This document shows positions 25,660 through 34,991 of a stretch of DNA of 47,711 nucleotides, piece by piece. The position numbers and the translations under genes were made by a program. Location: NCBI GenBank assembly GCA_034414595.1, contig DAOULY010000007.1, positions 1 to 47,711 on the forward strand. The letters are read 5' to 3'. The stretch is from DAOULY01 sp034414595 (GTDB taxonomy: Bacteria > Chloroflexota > Dehalococcoidia > SZUA-161 > JAUWZY01). Every line of letters begins with the position of its first letter. Within the stretch, counting starts at the first letter, position 1. A model generated the notes under the pieces. That model was not told the DNA's origin. It saw nothing but the letters and a program-made list of their open reading frames with translations, and did not search any database.

Positions 25660-26442
25660 CTACAATCTCCCGACTCTCTTTGCTATCATTTTCTTTATCT
25701 TCTCATATGAAGGTGGAGGTCCTGTTCGCACCTCTTTGCCGTCTATGAACAAGGCATCTGCAATTCCCCATTCCAAGAGGACCTCTCTGTCAAAGGTGTC
25801 AACCTTCTGAAACACCACCTTATCACCAAACTCTGAGGCAGCCCTCCTCGCCCTTTCGAAAGCCAAGTTCTGGGCCGAACACCATCCGTTCAAGAATGCC
25901 GTCACCACTACCTTGCCAGGTATAGTTGCTGGCTTTTTCTTCTGTCTGATCCATTTGGGAGGTATGGCATCGCTGACGAAAGGCTTCCACAGAAGAACCT
26001 GAATTCCCTGTCTATCTATCTTACTGTATCCTTGCTTTTTGAACCATGATGCCTTCATCCAGAATGGCAACCACAGCCCCCATGCCACCATCCCCTTAGC
26101 ACCCATAGCCTTTACATCGTCCTCGGCGGCCTGGAGCAAGGCCTTCCCCAACCCCATTTTTTGGAAGTTCCCTCTTCCCCGTTTATAACCGTGAACCCAG
26201 ATACAATTCACGAAGTATAAGTCGTTGCCCTCCGCGAATGAGTGCTCTATGGGGGTGTATTGTATCATACCGCCAACTTCTTCACTATCATCCAGTGCCA
26301 GCTTTACTCGGAGGCCCTTGTCCCTCATCTTGTTGTACCAGACCTCCTTGTGGTCTCCAGCCTCTTTCATCTCATCGGACCAGTCTTCGAGACATACGAA
26401 ATACAGTTTTTCATGCTCTTCTGCTATGTCAACCACCTTCAT
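25660..26442 (-). CDS. GNAT acetyltransferase with C-terminal YoaP-like thioredoxin-fold domain
   Basis: A 260-residue two-domain protein with AGGAGG nine bases before the ATG. Residues about 1-150 are a GNAT fold with the acetyl-CoA loop 'KMGLGKALLQAAEDD' and the following 'GAKGMVAWG' strand. Residues about 170-260 match the YoaP domain: 'VVVTAFLNGWCSAQNLAFER', then 'VVFQKVDTFDREVLLEWGI', 'ALFIDGKEV', with a single Cys in place of a CxxC. The substrate is unknown. A truncated N-terminus of a related GNAT appears at 2467. It stands alone, convergent with the acyltransferase. Confidence 0.88.
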   Translation of the reverse strand: MKVVDIAEEHEKLYFVCLEDWSDEMKEAGDHKEVWYNKMRDKGLRVKLALDDSEEVGGMIQYTPIEHSFAEGNDLYFVNCIWVHGYKRGRGNFQKMGLGKALLQAAEDDVKAMGAKGMVAWGLWLPFWMKASWFKKQGYSKIDRQGIQVLLWKPFVSDAIPPKWIRQKKKPATIPGKVVVTAFLNGWCSAQNLAFERARRAASEFGDKVVFQKVDTFDREVLLEWGIADALFIDGKEVRTGPPPSYEKIKKMIAKRVGRL

Positions 26443-26596
26443 TATGTCAACCTCCTAATGGCGGCAGTTCTTGTGCACTGATGTCGACACACAGTTTCCC
26501 TAAAGTGCTCAATCATAATGAGATAGACTCAAGAATTATTCTATCACACCCATACCTTTAGCAAAATATATAACCCCGTATGTAGGAAATGTTAAC

Positions 26597-26628
26597 TTGA
26601 CGCAAAACCGCCGATACGCTAATATCGG
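26597..26628 (+). promoter_or_regulatory. Promoter and palindromic operator of the ABC exporter operon
   Basis: TTGACG (26597-26602), a 17-base spacer and TAATAT (26620-26625). A perfect inverted repeat CCGATA-N6-TATCGG (26611-26628) covers the -10 element, as expected of a TetR- or MarR-type repressor site. No regulator gene is adjacent. Confidence 0.6.
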
Positions 26629-26661
26629 TAAGGTTTCTCAAAAATGGTTGGAGCAGTACAC

Positions 26662-27360
26662 ATGGATCAAGTTATTATCAAAGGCACCGGGGTTCAGAAG
26701 GTTTACGACACAGGCAAGGTGAAAGTGCATGCCCTCAGGGGTATTGATCTGAACATTGTGCGGGGCGAGATGGTGGCTGTCATGGGGCCTTCTGGCTGCG
26801 GCAAAACAACACTCCTTAACGTCCTATCAGGTATAGATGATGTCAGCGAGGGCCAGGTGATAATCGATGGCGCCCCCCTCCATGATATGTCGGACAGGCA
26901 GTGTACCCGCTACAGGGCCGAGAAGATGGGCTTCGTCTTCCAGGCCTTCAACCTGCTGCCGGTGCTCAGCGCGGCTGAAAACGTAGAACTCCCCCTCTTG
27001 GTGGCCGGGGTGAAGCCTGGCGACGCTCGGCGAAAGGCGCAGGAGGCCCTGGCCCTAGTAGGTCTGGCACGTGAGGAGCACAAGCGCCCTATGGAGATGT
27101 CCGGCGGTCAGCAGCAACGGGTGACCATCGCCCGGGCGCTGGTCAACGACCCTGCCATCGTCTGGGCCGACGAGCCCACGGGCAATTTAGACAGCGAGAC
27201 CTCTGCCGAGGTCATGGACCTGCTGTGTCGGCTGAACAAGGAGAAAGTGCAGACCTTCGTCATCGTCACCCACGACCTGGCCGTGGGCCGCAGGGCGCAT
27301 CGCATCCTGCGCATGGCTGACGGTGAGATCGTAGAGGAGCTTTACACGGGTAGCGGCTAA
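26662..27360 (+). CDS. ABC transporter ATP-binding protein (LolD/MacB type)
   Basis: A 232-residue ATPase. Walker A is 'GPSGCGKTT', the signature 'MSGGQQQRV', Walker B 'IVWADEPTGNLD' and the switch 'VTHD'. The Q-loop 'VFQAFNLLPVLSAAENVELPLL' is typical of the MacB/LolD/FtsE group that drives FtsX-fold permeases. The ATG at 26662 is preferred because GGAG sits eight bases upstream; an in-frame ATG at 26644 would add six residues. It heads an operon with the ABM-like gene and the large permease. Confidence 0.93.
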   Translation: MDQVIIKGTGVQKVYDTGKVKVHALRGIDLNIVRGEMVAVMGPSGCGKTTLLNVLSGIDDVSEGQVIIDGAPLHDMSDRQCTRYRAEKMGFVFQAFNLLPVLSAAENVELPLLVAGVKPGDARRKAQEALALVGLAREEHKRPMEMSGGQQQRVTIARALVNDPAIVWADEPTGNLDSETSAEVMDLLCRLNKEKVQTFVIVTHDLAVGRRAHRILRMADGEIVEELYTGSG

Positions 27361-27416
27361 ATCCCGCCTTGAGGCATGGTTAGCAGTAGATAATGCCAGC
27401 AGTAAGGAGGAAAAAC

Positions 27417-27734
27417 ATGTACGCTAGGACAACATTGTTTGAAATAGATACCCTCCGGGTCAGCGTGGACGCTGCGCTAGAGCAGTTCAAAGAGCTGGTC
27501 GTGCCCGAGGCACGAAAACGGGCAGGATACGAGGGCCTGTACGTGTTGACCACTCCTGAGGGCAAGGGTATGATCCTGAGCCTGTGGGCAAGTGAGGAAG
27601 CAGCAGTGGCCGGAGTGGAGAGCGGATACTATGATGAGCAGGTCGCTAAGTTCGTATCCGTGTTTCGCGCGCCGCCCGGGCGTGACCACTACGAGGTGAT
27701 CTTCTCTGAGACCCCTGGCACGGCGAGGGTGTAG
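27417..27734 (+). CDS. Dimeric alpha/beta-barrel protein (ABM/NIPSNAP-like)
   Basis: A 105-residue protein; AAGGAGG lies just before the ATG at 27417, which excludes the upstream in-frame ATG. The pattern is that of an antibiotic-biosynthesis-monooxygenase-like ferredoxin fold: 'MYARTTLFEI', a long helix 'ALEQFKELVVPEARKRAGYE', the strand 'GLYVLTTPEGKGMILSLW' and 'ASEEAAVAGVES'. It lies between the ATPase and permease genes, an unusual place for this fold, and could bind a small ligand connected with the exporter. Confidence 0.7.
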   Translation: MYARTTLFEIDTLRVSVDAALEQFKELVVPEARKRAGYEGLYVLTTPEGKGMILSLWASEEAAVAGVESGYYDEQVAKFVSVFRAPPGRDHYEVIFSETPGTARV

Positions 27735-27806
27735 GCTCCCACCGCTGATACAACCAACACGGCTTGCTGAGAATATGCAGGCTGCGCAGGAGTAAAAAGA
27801 GAAGTA

Positions 27807-30776
27807 ATGGAAAAGCTATTTGGCATACCGATCAATCTGTTCATGGTGATACTACTGGCCATCTTCGGCACCGGGGTCGCCGTCGTGGTCCTGGTCGCCC
27901 TGCGCAACCGGGTGATGTTCAAGCTAGCGCTACGTAATATTCCCCGACGCCCGGCGCAAACAGCCCTCATAGTGATGGGCGTGATGCTGGCCACCGTTCT
28001 CTTCTCCGCTTCCTTCGCCATCGGGGATACGATGGCCCATTCCATCCGGGTCCAGGCAGTGCAGTCACTTGGACAGGTGGATGTAGTAGTGAGACAAGAG
28101 GCACGAGATGTGTCCGGCGGGCTGGCCTACTTCGACCAAGCTTATTTTGATACAGTCAAGGGGCACCTGTCGAGCGACCCGGAGGTGGATGGTGTGGCAC
28201 CCCTGATCATAGAAAGCGCGCCGGTGCTGGCACCTGGCACCAGCTTAAGCGAGCCACAGGTCGACATCCTCGGCTATGCCGAGGAGTCAATGGGCGGTTT
28301 TGACCGCCTGGTGGACGGAGGGGGAAACATCCTCTCCCTGAGTAACTTGGCCTCCAACCAGGTGTACATCAGCAGTGAGACCGCCCGCAAGCTAGATGTG
28401 GGAACAGGAGACACGGTCCAGCTGTTCCTAGGGCCAACTTCCTCACCTTTCGAGGTAGCGGGGATATATGAGAAAGGAGCGCACCCCGCCGATGAGCTTT
28501 CGCTGGTGATGCCGCTTTCCCAGCTCCAAACACTGACGGGCAAAACGGGCGAGATAAACTCCATTATTGTCACCAACCGGGGTGATGCCATCGAAGGTGC
28601 TGCCCACTCCGGCGCCGTGGTGTCCAGCCTGGAACCAGTGTTGGAGGGGACAGACCTCAAGGCCGACCCGGTGAAGCAAGACACCCTGGATGAGGCCGAT
28701 ATGACGGGGAGCACCTTCTCTACCGTATTTCTCTTGTTCGGGCAATTCTCCATCGCTGCGGGAATTCTGCTCATCTTCCTCATCTTCGTCATGCTGGCTG
28801 CGGAGCGGAAACGGGAGCTGGGCATCACCCGGGCTGTAGGCGCACAGCGTGGCCACGTGATCCGTATGTTCGCCTTCGAGGGGGCCGTCTATGCTCTCAT
28901 CGCCGCTGCCGTGGGCAGCCTGCTTGGAGTGCTGGTGGGGTGGGGGATGGTCCGTATCATCGCGGTCGCCGTTGGCGATGTTGACATTGATCTGACCTTC
29001 GCCTTCAACTGGCGCAGCGTGGTCATGGCCTACACCCTAGGGATGGTGCTCACCTTCGCCGTAGTCCTGATTTCCTCGTGGCGGGTGAGCCGCCTGAATA
29101 TCGTTCGCGCCATCCGGGACATCCCCGAGCCTCGCATAGAACGCAAAAGCCGCAAGATGCTGATTCTGGCCATCCTGCTGCCGCTGGTGGGACTCCTCAT
29201 GGCCGTTTATGGCATTCAGGGAGAACAGGCAGCTGCCTGGATGCTGGGAACCTCGCTCATCATCATCGGCCTGCCCCTGCTGGCCCGCCGCTTCGGCCTG
29301 CGCGATAGGGTCGCCTTTACCGTGGCCGGTCTGGGGCTGGTGGTCTGGTGGCTCCTTCCCGAGAGTGTCCTGGATTCCATCCTGCCGCAGATGCAGCAGG
29401 GCATGGAGATGTTCTTCCTCTCCGGCATTATGGTCGTGCTCGGCGCGGTGTGGACCGTTATGTATAATTCTGACCTGCTGCTGGCGGCCATAGTGCGCCT
29501 CTTCGGGCGCCTCCGCGGTCTGGCCCCGGTGCTCAAGACCGCAGTGTCGTACCCCATGCAGAACCGGTTCCGCACCGGTATGACTCTAGCCTTATTCTCC
29601 CTGGTGATATTCACCCTAATGGTAATGGCCTTCATAAACCAATCCATGAGTGCAGTGTTCGCGAACACCGAACGGATATCCGGCGGCTTCGACATACGGG
29701 CCACCACCAGCTATATTAATCCAATCGCCAATATCCAGAACGACTTGCAGGCTAGCGGTGATGTGACCGTGGACGACTTTGAGGCCATCGGCAGCTTCAA
29801 CGGGGCCCAGGTGAAGGTGAAGCAGGAGGGAACGGCCCAGGAACTCACCGACTTTTATCTTCAGGGAGTAGACAAAGGTTACACCGACAGTGTCAGCTAC
29901 AAATTCGCTATGATGGCAGAGGGCTACGACTCACCGGGTCAGGTATGGCAGGCCCTCCAGGACGAGCCAGGGACCGCAGTGGTCTCAAACATGCTTGTGC
30001 CCTCGAAGGTCAACTACAACGTAGGTGGGCCCGCGCTACCCTTCCGTCTGGAGGGGTTCTTCTTAGAGGACAAAACCATACCAGACAATGTGAACATCCA
30101 GGCACAGGATCCCCGCACAAATAACATACAAAGCTTGCGTGTCATCGGTGTGCTGGAGGCGAGCGCCTTCTACGTTGAAGGTGTGCTCACTTCTCAGAGC
30201 ACGCTGAACACCTTGCTCGGCACAACGGTGCCGCCCCAGGCCTATATGTTCCGTCTCAACGAGGGCGTGAACGCTGCAGACACGGCCAAGGCACTGGAGG
30301 CACAGTTCATGGCGCACGGTATGCAGGCAGAGGTGATAGCGGATGAGATCGGAGATTTAAGCAGCATCAACACGATGATGATGAACCTGCTCCAGGGCTT
30401 TATGGCCTTGGGTTTGGTGGTGGGCATCGCCGCACTCGGTGTCATCGCCGCCCGCTCCGTGGTGGAGCGGCGACAGCAGATCGGTGTGCTACGAGCCCTG
30501 GGCTTCCAGAAGGGAATGGTGCAGCTCTCCTTCCTGCTGGAGTCCTCCTTTGTAGCCTTGCTGGGCATCGCCATCGGTGTTGTTCTGGGTTTTGCCCTCT
30601 CCTATAACGTTGTCAGCAGTATGAGCGAGAGCTTCGAGGGTCTCACGTACCATGTCCCCTGGCTTAACATCCTGGTGGTGATCATCATCGCCTATGGTGC
30701 TTCACTGGTCACCACCTACCTGCCAGCGCGACAGGCGGCCAAGGTCTACCCCGCGGAGGCACTGCGCTACGAATAG
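27807..30776 (+). CDS. Large FtsX/MacB-family ABC transporter permease
   Basis: A 989-residue membrane protein with a duplicated FtsX layout. Membrane helices lie near residues 10-32, 55-75, 312-335, 362-385 and 404-425 (first FtsX domain), with further helices from about 450 to 560, one near 600, and three C-terminal ones near 862-885, 912-935 and 951-975 (second FtsX domain). Two large extracytoplasmic regions (about 80-310 and 625-855) resemble MacB_PCD domains. 'ERKRELGITRAVGAQ' and 'ERRQQIGVLRALGFQ' are the two coupling helices that contact the ATPase. Such exporters move lipoproteins, lipids, peptides or drugs from the membrane. The substrate is unknown. Confidence 0.92.
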   Translation: MEKLFGIPINLFMVILLAIFGTGVAVVVLVALRNRVMFKLALRNIPRRPAQTALIVMGVMLATVLFSASFAIGDTMAHSIRVQAVQSLGQVDVVVRQEARDVSGGLAYFDQAYFDTVKGHLSSDPEVDGVAPLIIESAPVLAPGTSLSEPQVDILGYAEESMGGFDRLVDGGGNILSLSNLASNQVYISSETARKLDVGTGDTVQLFLGPTSSPFEVAGIYEKGAHPADELSLVMPLSQLQTLTGKTGEINSIIVTNRGDAIEGAAHSGAVVSSLEPVLEGTDLKADPVKQDTLDEADMTGSTFSTVFLLFGQFSIAAGILLIFLIFVMLAAERKRELGITRAVGAQRGHVIRMFAFEGAVYALIAAAVGSLLGVLVGWGMVRIIAVAVGDVDIDLTFAFNWRSVVMAYTLGMVLTFAVVLISSWRVSRLNIVRAIRDIPEPRIERKSRKMLILAILLPLVGLLMAVYGIQGEQAAAWMLGTSLIIIGLPLLARRFGLRDRVAFTVAGLGLVVWWLLPESVLDSILPQMQQGMEMFFLSGIMVVLGAVWTVMYNSDLLLAAIVRLFGRLRGLAPVLKTAVSYPMQNRFRTGMTLALFSLVIFTLMVMAFINQSMSAVFANTERISGGFDIRATTSYINPIANIQNDLQASGDVTVDDFEAIGSFNGAQVKVKQEGTAQELTDFYLQGVDKGYTDSVSYKFAMMAEGYDSPGQVWQALQDEPGTAVVSNMLVPSKVNYNVGGPALPFRLEGFFLEDKTIPDNVNIQAQDPRTNNIQSLRVIGVLEASAFYVEGVLTSQSTLNTLLGTTVPPQAYMFRLNEGVNAADTAKALEAQFMAHGMQAEVIADEIGDLSSINTMMMNLLQGFMALGLVVGIAALGVIAARSVVERRQQIGVLRALGFQKGMVQLSFLLESSFVALLGIAIGVVLGFALSYNVVSSMSESFEGLTYHVPWLNILVVIIIAYGASLVTTYLPARQAAKVYPAEALRYE

Positions 30777-30882
30777 CAGTGCCAGCACGCTGTGGCCATG
30801 AGCTTATATTTGGAACCACTTAGTGGGGATAACTGTCATCCGCTCTAGCCCTTTGCAGTCGCCGATCAACCACCCATGCAAG

Positions 30883-31917
30883 CTACAACTGCCAAAAACT
30901 GGTCAACCGCTCAAAATCAACCATTCCACTCTCGGCGATGTTCTCAACCTCGATGCCTGCTTCCATTGCTGTGGCTACCGGGTTCAGGCCGCCGAGCATC
31001 ACCATGCCAATTCGATTAACGCCTACTGCGAGCTGGCAAACAGCCTCGCTGGTATTGCCCAGGACGTAGACCCCACCAATGCCAGCCTCTTTGAGTCTGG
31101 CGATGACCTCCTCGACGATTGACCTCGCCGGTGCAGGTATTTCTCGAAAGTTAGCCAGTATCCTGCCGTTGCCAGTTCTTGCAGCTTCGCCTACACTCGT
31201 CATCCTGGCGCGAAGATATTGCTCTGAGGGATCGAGAGATGTGCCCCCGTAGTTGATTATGGCTACGAAGCGCCTTGGCTTCGAATTCCTGATTTCCAGC
31301 ACCCCACCAAACCGGGATTCTATCGGGACGCCGGCCTTGAGCAAGACCCCATTTATGGTCACGCCACACATTGTGGCAAATCCTACTTTCCCGCTTGGCA
31401 CGACCAGGTCACCAAGTTTCTCGCCTCCATAGGCTACAGCTACAAGGTCGCTGACACACAGTCCAGCCCTAAATGCCTCTCTCATGTGCTCCAGAGCTGT
31501 CTTGAACTCATCTTGCCCGAAGAGCGAGGTGTTGACAGCAACTTGCCCGGTCCGCTCGATGGGATCAAATGTAGTGCGAAAAGCCAGCAGCTCCAACTTC
31601 TCCAGAATGAAGCCGATCTGATCAGGTGCGAGCGCTATACGCAATTCCTCGAGCCCCTGCGGTGTGATCATTCTGCCATCTCGGCCCAGTGGTTGAGTAT
31701 AGCCTCGCTCGTCCGTTATTCTCAGGTGATATCTTACCGCTCTTTCGCTCAAGAAGATGCCATGCCGCTCGAGCTCCCGAGCTATTGTGATCGAGCCAAG
31801 CGGCTCAGAAGACTCGCTCAATACCTTGAGAATGGCTATGATCTTCTTTTCCGCATCCGAGGTGGCACCCTGTACCATGAGAGCCTGTCTTACCTCTCTA
31901 AGCTGAATTGGCTCCAT
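30883..31917 (-). CDS. NrpR/DUF128-type transcriptional regulator
   Basis: A 344-residue protein starting at the ATG at 31917, preceded by GGGGGTGG; the longer frame to 31971 is less likely. Residues about 20-90 are a winged helix typical of NrpR ('IIAILKVLSESSEPLGSITI', 'ARELERHGIFLSERAVRYHL'). The remainder is one NrpR effector domain ('GKVGFATMCGVTINGVLLKAG', 'SRFGGVLEI', 'INYGGTSLDPSEQ', 'GIGGVYVLGNTSEAVCQLAVG'). In methanogens NrpR has two effector domains and represses nitrogen genes, sensing 2-oxoglutarate; bacterial single-domain versions are less studied. It is divergent from the BKACE gene and may control it or nitrogen use through the neighbouring nitrilase. Confidence 0.85.
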   Translation of the reverse strand: MEPIQLREVRQALMVQGATSDAEKKIIAILKVLSESSEPLGSITIARELERHGIFLSERAVRYHLRITDERGYTQPLGRDGRMITPQGLEELRIALAPDQIGFILEKLELLAFRTTFDPIERTGQVAVNTSLFGQDEFKTALEHMREAFRAGLCVSDLVAVAYGGEKLGDLVVPSGKVGFATMCGVTINGVLLKAGVPIESRFGGVLEIRNSKPRRFVAIINYGGTSLDPSEQYLRARMTSVGEAARTGNGRILANFREIPAPARSIVEEVIARLKEAGIGGVYVLGNTSEAVCQLAVGVNRIGMVMLGGLNPVATAMEAGIEVENIAESGMVDFERLTSFWQL

Positions 31918-32044
31918 TATACCACCCCCACACCATAAACTGAACACAGTTTGCCATGTAATAAACAGCATCTTTCACAACCAGGGTACGTAGAAAACTA
32001 AGCCTCGGCCATGGCGCCACTTAGGATTACCCCAGGCATTACTC

Positions 32045-32073
32045 TTGACAGACAAATTTCGTATCCCTAAAGT
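32045..32073 (+). promoter_or_regulatory. Promoter for the BKACE-nitrilase operon
   Basis: TTGACA (32045-32050), a 17-base spacer and TAAAGT (32068-32073), about 57 bases before the ATG at 32130. It lies in the divergent interval between this operon and the NrpR-type regulator. Confidence 0.45.
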
Positions 32074-32129
32074 TGAGAGTGACGCCGGAGATTCCATAAT
32101 CGCGGTAGAGCAGTAGAAAGGAATCGTTT

Positions 32130-33089
32130 ATGGTTACCGATAGAGATGTCAGAGGGATATTTGAAGGGCTGCCCTATCGACTTGATCTGGAGCCGAAAAG
32201 TCTGACTATGGACAAGAAACTGATGATCACCGTGGCCACGACTGGCGGGTTTCTAAAGCGTGAGCAGAATCCCAATCTGCCTTACACACCTGAGGAGGTG
32301 GCGAGCCAGACCATCGAAGCCTACAAAGCAGGGGCTGCAGTATGGCATGTGCATGTCCGGGATAAAGACGGGTACCTGATCCATAAAGATCCAGGGCCCA
32401 TTAAAGAAGCTGTAGATATAGTCAAGTCGGAATGCCCAGATATGCTCATGTCCCAGTCCCGTTTCGTCGACCCTACTAAGCCAGGAGCTGACGGCATAAA
32501 ACCACTGGTGGAGCCGCTACTTGCAGCGGGTGCTGAATCAGGGCGCAGCTACATCGACACCATGGTCATCATACCGGCGCAAACAGGTGTAACCCGAGTC
32601 ACTGAACCCATTCTGGTTGATATAGTACAGTATCTACAGAGTAACGGGATCAAGCCGGAATTCCAGCTGTTCAACTATCTTTGTATAGATAATGTCGTCA
32701 GGTGGCTGATACAGCCGGGTATATTAAACGCCCCGTATATAATGAACACAATAAGCGGTGCGCACGCGCACTATTTCGTCGGCCCTACCATGCCCGAAGC
32801 TTGGGGCCATATATACCTGATGACAATGATGCAGCAGCTACCTCAGGGCAGTGTCGTTGGGGCTACCATCGGAGGACGAAACTGGCTACCCCTGACCGTA
32901 ACCACGATAATGCTCGGAGCAGACTGCGTACGGATCGGTATGGAAGATGCGATGTGGATGTATCCGCACAAGGATGAGATGATTGCTAAATCTGCCGATA
33001 CCATAAAGAAGATAGTGACAATTGCAAGGGAACTCGGTCGTGATATAGCCACACCCGCTGAGGCCAGAAAGATATTAGGATTAGACTAA
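32130..33089 (+). CDS. BKACE-family beta-keto acid cleavage enzyme (DUF849)
   Basis: A 319-residue TIM-barrel enzyme. The Zn-binding pair is 'VWHVHVRD' (His73, His75); 'ISGAHAHYFV' and 'GATIGGRNWLP' line the active site, and 'GADCVRIGMEDAMWM' ends the barrel. Family members condense a beta-keto acid with acetyl-CoA and split it into acetoacetate and a new acyl-CoA; the best known is 3-keto-5-aminohexanoate cleavage in lysine fermentation. An N-terminal extension of about 26 residues precedes 'MDKKLMITVATTGG'; the ATG at 32130 is kept because AAAGGA lies upstream and the inner ATG has no ribosome site. The keto acid substrate cannot be told. Confidence 0.92.
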   Translation: MVTDRDVRGIFEGLPYRLDLEPKSLTMDKKLMITVATTGGFLKREQNPNLPYTPEEVASQTIEAYKAGAAVWHVHVRDKDGYLIHKDPGPIKEAVDIVKSECPDMLMSQSRFVDPTKPGADGIKPLVEPLLAAGAESGRSYIDTMVIIPAQTGVTRVTEPILVDIVQYLQSNGIKPEFQLFNYLCIDNVVRWLIQPGILNAPYIMNTISGAHAHYFVGPTMPEAWGHIYLMTMMQQLPQGSVVGATIGGRNWLPLTVTTIMLGADCVRIGMEDAMWMYPHKDEMIAKSADTIKKIVTIARELGRDIATPAEARKILGLD

Positions 33090-33266
33090 AAGCAACGAAA
33101 GAGAATATGTCGGCCAAGCGAAAGGTTTACGTGCTGAATATATCTCACAGGAGACCTGCGTCTTTGCGGAGGTCCTGCCAGCTAATCTCCGAAGTAGTTA
33201 TCGTTGACGAAAAGCAACAGATAATTCAGAATAAGACTACTATTACGTCTGGGGAGGAGCCCGAGA

Positions 33267-34349
33267 ATGGTCAAGGAGTATCCAGTCTTCAAAGCAGCAG
33301 CAGTGCAGGCGGGACCTGTATATAAGAACAAGCCGGTATATTTTGACTCGGACGCGACCTTAGCCAAAGCTGTTGAGCTCATTGCAGAGGCTGGAGGCAA
33401 TGGGGCAAAACTGATAGTCTTCCCCGAGACTTTCCTTCCTGGATATACATACTGGTCACGAGACATGAAAAAAGGAGGGGAATTTGCCGTTATCTGGAGG
33501 GAATATCTCAGACACGCTATAGAGGTGCCCAGCAAGGAAACAGATGCGCTATGCCAGGCGGCAAAAGAGGCAGATGCCTATGTGGCGATGGGGATGTGTG
33601 AGAGAGACAGACAATATGAAGGGAGGATGTATAATTCCACCCTATTCATCAGCCGCAGCGGCGAGATTATGGGGACCCATAGAAAGCCAAACCCGACTTC
33701 ACAAGAGCTCTTCTTTCATACGCGAGGTGACGGTGGGGATAATCTTCAGGTATATGAAACTGACCTGGGCAAAGTTTCGGGGCTGATCTGCGGCGAGCAC
33801 TATCAGCCGACCTTGGTCCAGAACCTGATCATACAAGGAGCTCAAGTCAACTGCTCACTGTGGCCGGGGCACCGTGGCACAGCTACTCCGCTTCTGGAGA
33901 TAGCACTGATAATGACCCAGTCAGTTTGCATATCTGGGGGACTTTGGGCTGTGCTCGCTGCCGCCTATATTCCGCAGGATCAAGTTCCCACAGACTTCTA
34001 TGGCAACAGCGCATTTGACAATACCGCCGGTGGTAGCTGTATCATAAATCCCTACGGTGAGATTGTTGCCGGCCCAGCATATGACGAAGAAGCAATAGTA
34101 TATCACGAGATCAATTTAGGGTTAAACCCGATAGCCAAGTCTACAATCAACCTCACTGGGATCTACAGTAGATGGGACATCTTGAGCCTCGGTGTTCGCC
34201 AAAAACAGTATCAGCCTTACTTCCCAATAGAGGACATTGAAACTGCGTCTGCAGCCGGTGATGAAATTGCAGAGCTGAGAGCAAAGATCAAAGCGTTGGA
34301 GGATAAGCTCAGGCTCATTGAAGGGGAAACTGCCGAGAAGGAAGAGTAA
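33267..34349 (+). CDS. Nitrilase-superfamily C-N hydrolase
   Basis: A 360-residue CN-hydrolase with the Glu-Lys-Cys triad: Glu54 ('FPETFLPGY'), Lys140 ('HRKPNPT') and Cys175 ('LICGEHYQP'). The length and 'FPETFLPGY.YW' fit true nitrilases and cyanide-type enzymes better than the shorter amidases, but the usual 'CWEN' is 'CGEH', so substrate preference may differ. The last 30 residues form a charged heptad-like helix ('EIAELRAKIKALEDKLRLIE') that could drive oligomerisation. GGGGAGGAG precedes the ATG. It follows the BKACE gene and is likely co-transcribed. Confidence 0.9.
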   Translation: MVKEYPVFKAAAVQAGPVYKNKPVYFDSDATLAKAVELIAEAGGNGAKLIVFPETFLPGYTYWSRDMKKGGEFAVIWREYLRHAIEVPSKETDALCQAAKEADAYVAMGMCERDRQYEGRMYNSTLFISRSGEIMGTHRKPNPTSQELFFHTRGDGGDNLQVYETDLGKVSGLICGEHYQPTLVQNLIIQGAQVNCSLWPGHRGTATPLLEIALIMTQSVCISGGLWAVLAAAYIPQDQVPTDFYGNSAFDNTAGGSCIINPYGEIVAGPAYDEEAIVYHEINLGLNPIAKSTINLTGIYSRWDILSLGVRQKQYQPYFPIEDIETASAAGDEIAELRAKIKALEDKLRLIEGETAEKEE

Positions 34350-34426
34350 TATCGTCACTCCTACAGTTGGCTTCTACAATCGAGGCCCTGTGACAGCGTT
34401 CAAACTGAGAAACCCGCAGGTATACG

Positions 34427-34978
34427 ATGGCCACAGACATATATCTCAGCGACAGATCATCAAGGGATGGCTACTGGACCAGTTTTGAAACCGACCCATA
34501 CCTTACTATCATCAAGAGGACTATCCGCTACAGGTGCATCCCTTGCATTGAGAATCTCCATGATCAATTAGTCGCTGGAAGCAAGGAGATACAGTTAGAT
34601 CAGGCATTCGATTGCTGGAAGGTTGTGGTTGTCTTGAACGATGAAGATGAATGTCTGCAAGTCTTGGAGCGATACCAGGAGAGGTTCCTCCCCGGACGCT
34701 ATATTCGCGGCAGATTCGGCAGCAAAGAGAAGTTTGGAACAAAGGCCATTGTGGTTAATGCAGACAGCGAACAGGAACGAGATACTCTTGTTTTAGAATT
34801 AGGCCGGTGTGGCAGGGAAGTCAACCCGAATTGCCAGATATTCTATTCAAAGGCATGTGCATATCTATATGAGGAAATCCTGGGCGATTGGAGATATTGG
34901 GAGAAGGTAAGCCCAATAAAACATCCCGAGAATGTGGGAAAAATTGTGCAACGGATAAAGGATTTGCTAACTCAATGA
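34427..34978 (+). CDS. Conserved-looking hypothetical protein
   Basis: A 183-residue soluble alpha/beta protein. It contains a 'CIPC' pair ('RYRCIPCIENLHDQL'), a central strand-rich part ('CWKVVVVLNDEDECLQVLER', 'FGTKAIVVNADSEQERDTLV') and a helical C-terminus. No signal peptide is seen. It is followed after 13 bases by the 47-residue Cys-rich gene and preceded by the nitrilase, all in the same direction. I do not recognise the family; the Cys pair hints at metal binding or redox use. Confidence 0.7.
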   Translation: MATDIYLSDRSSRDGYWTSFETDPYLTIIKRTIRYRCIPCIENLHDQLVAGSKEIQLDQAFDCWKVVVVLNDEDECLQVLERYQERFLPGRYIRGRFGSKEKFGTKAIVVNADSEQERDTLVLELGRCGREVNPNCQIFYSKACAYLYEEILGDWRYWEKVSPIKHPENVGKIVQRIKDLLTQ

Positions 34979-34991
34979 GTGGGGCGGGACA

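Noticed and set aside
33107..33325. 72-codon frame overlapping the nitrilase start
   Set aside because: It overlaps the nitrilase coding region in another frame and has no good ribosome site or recognisable motif.
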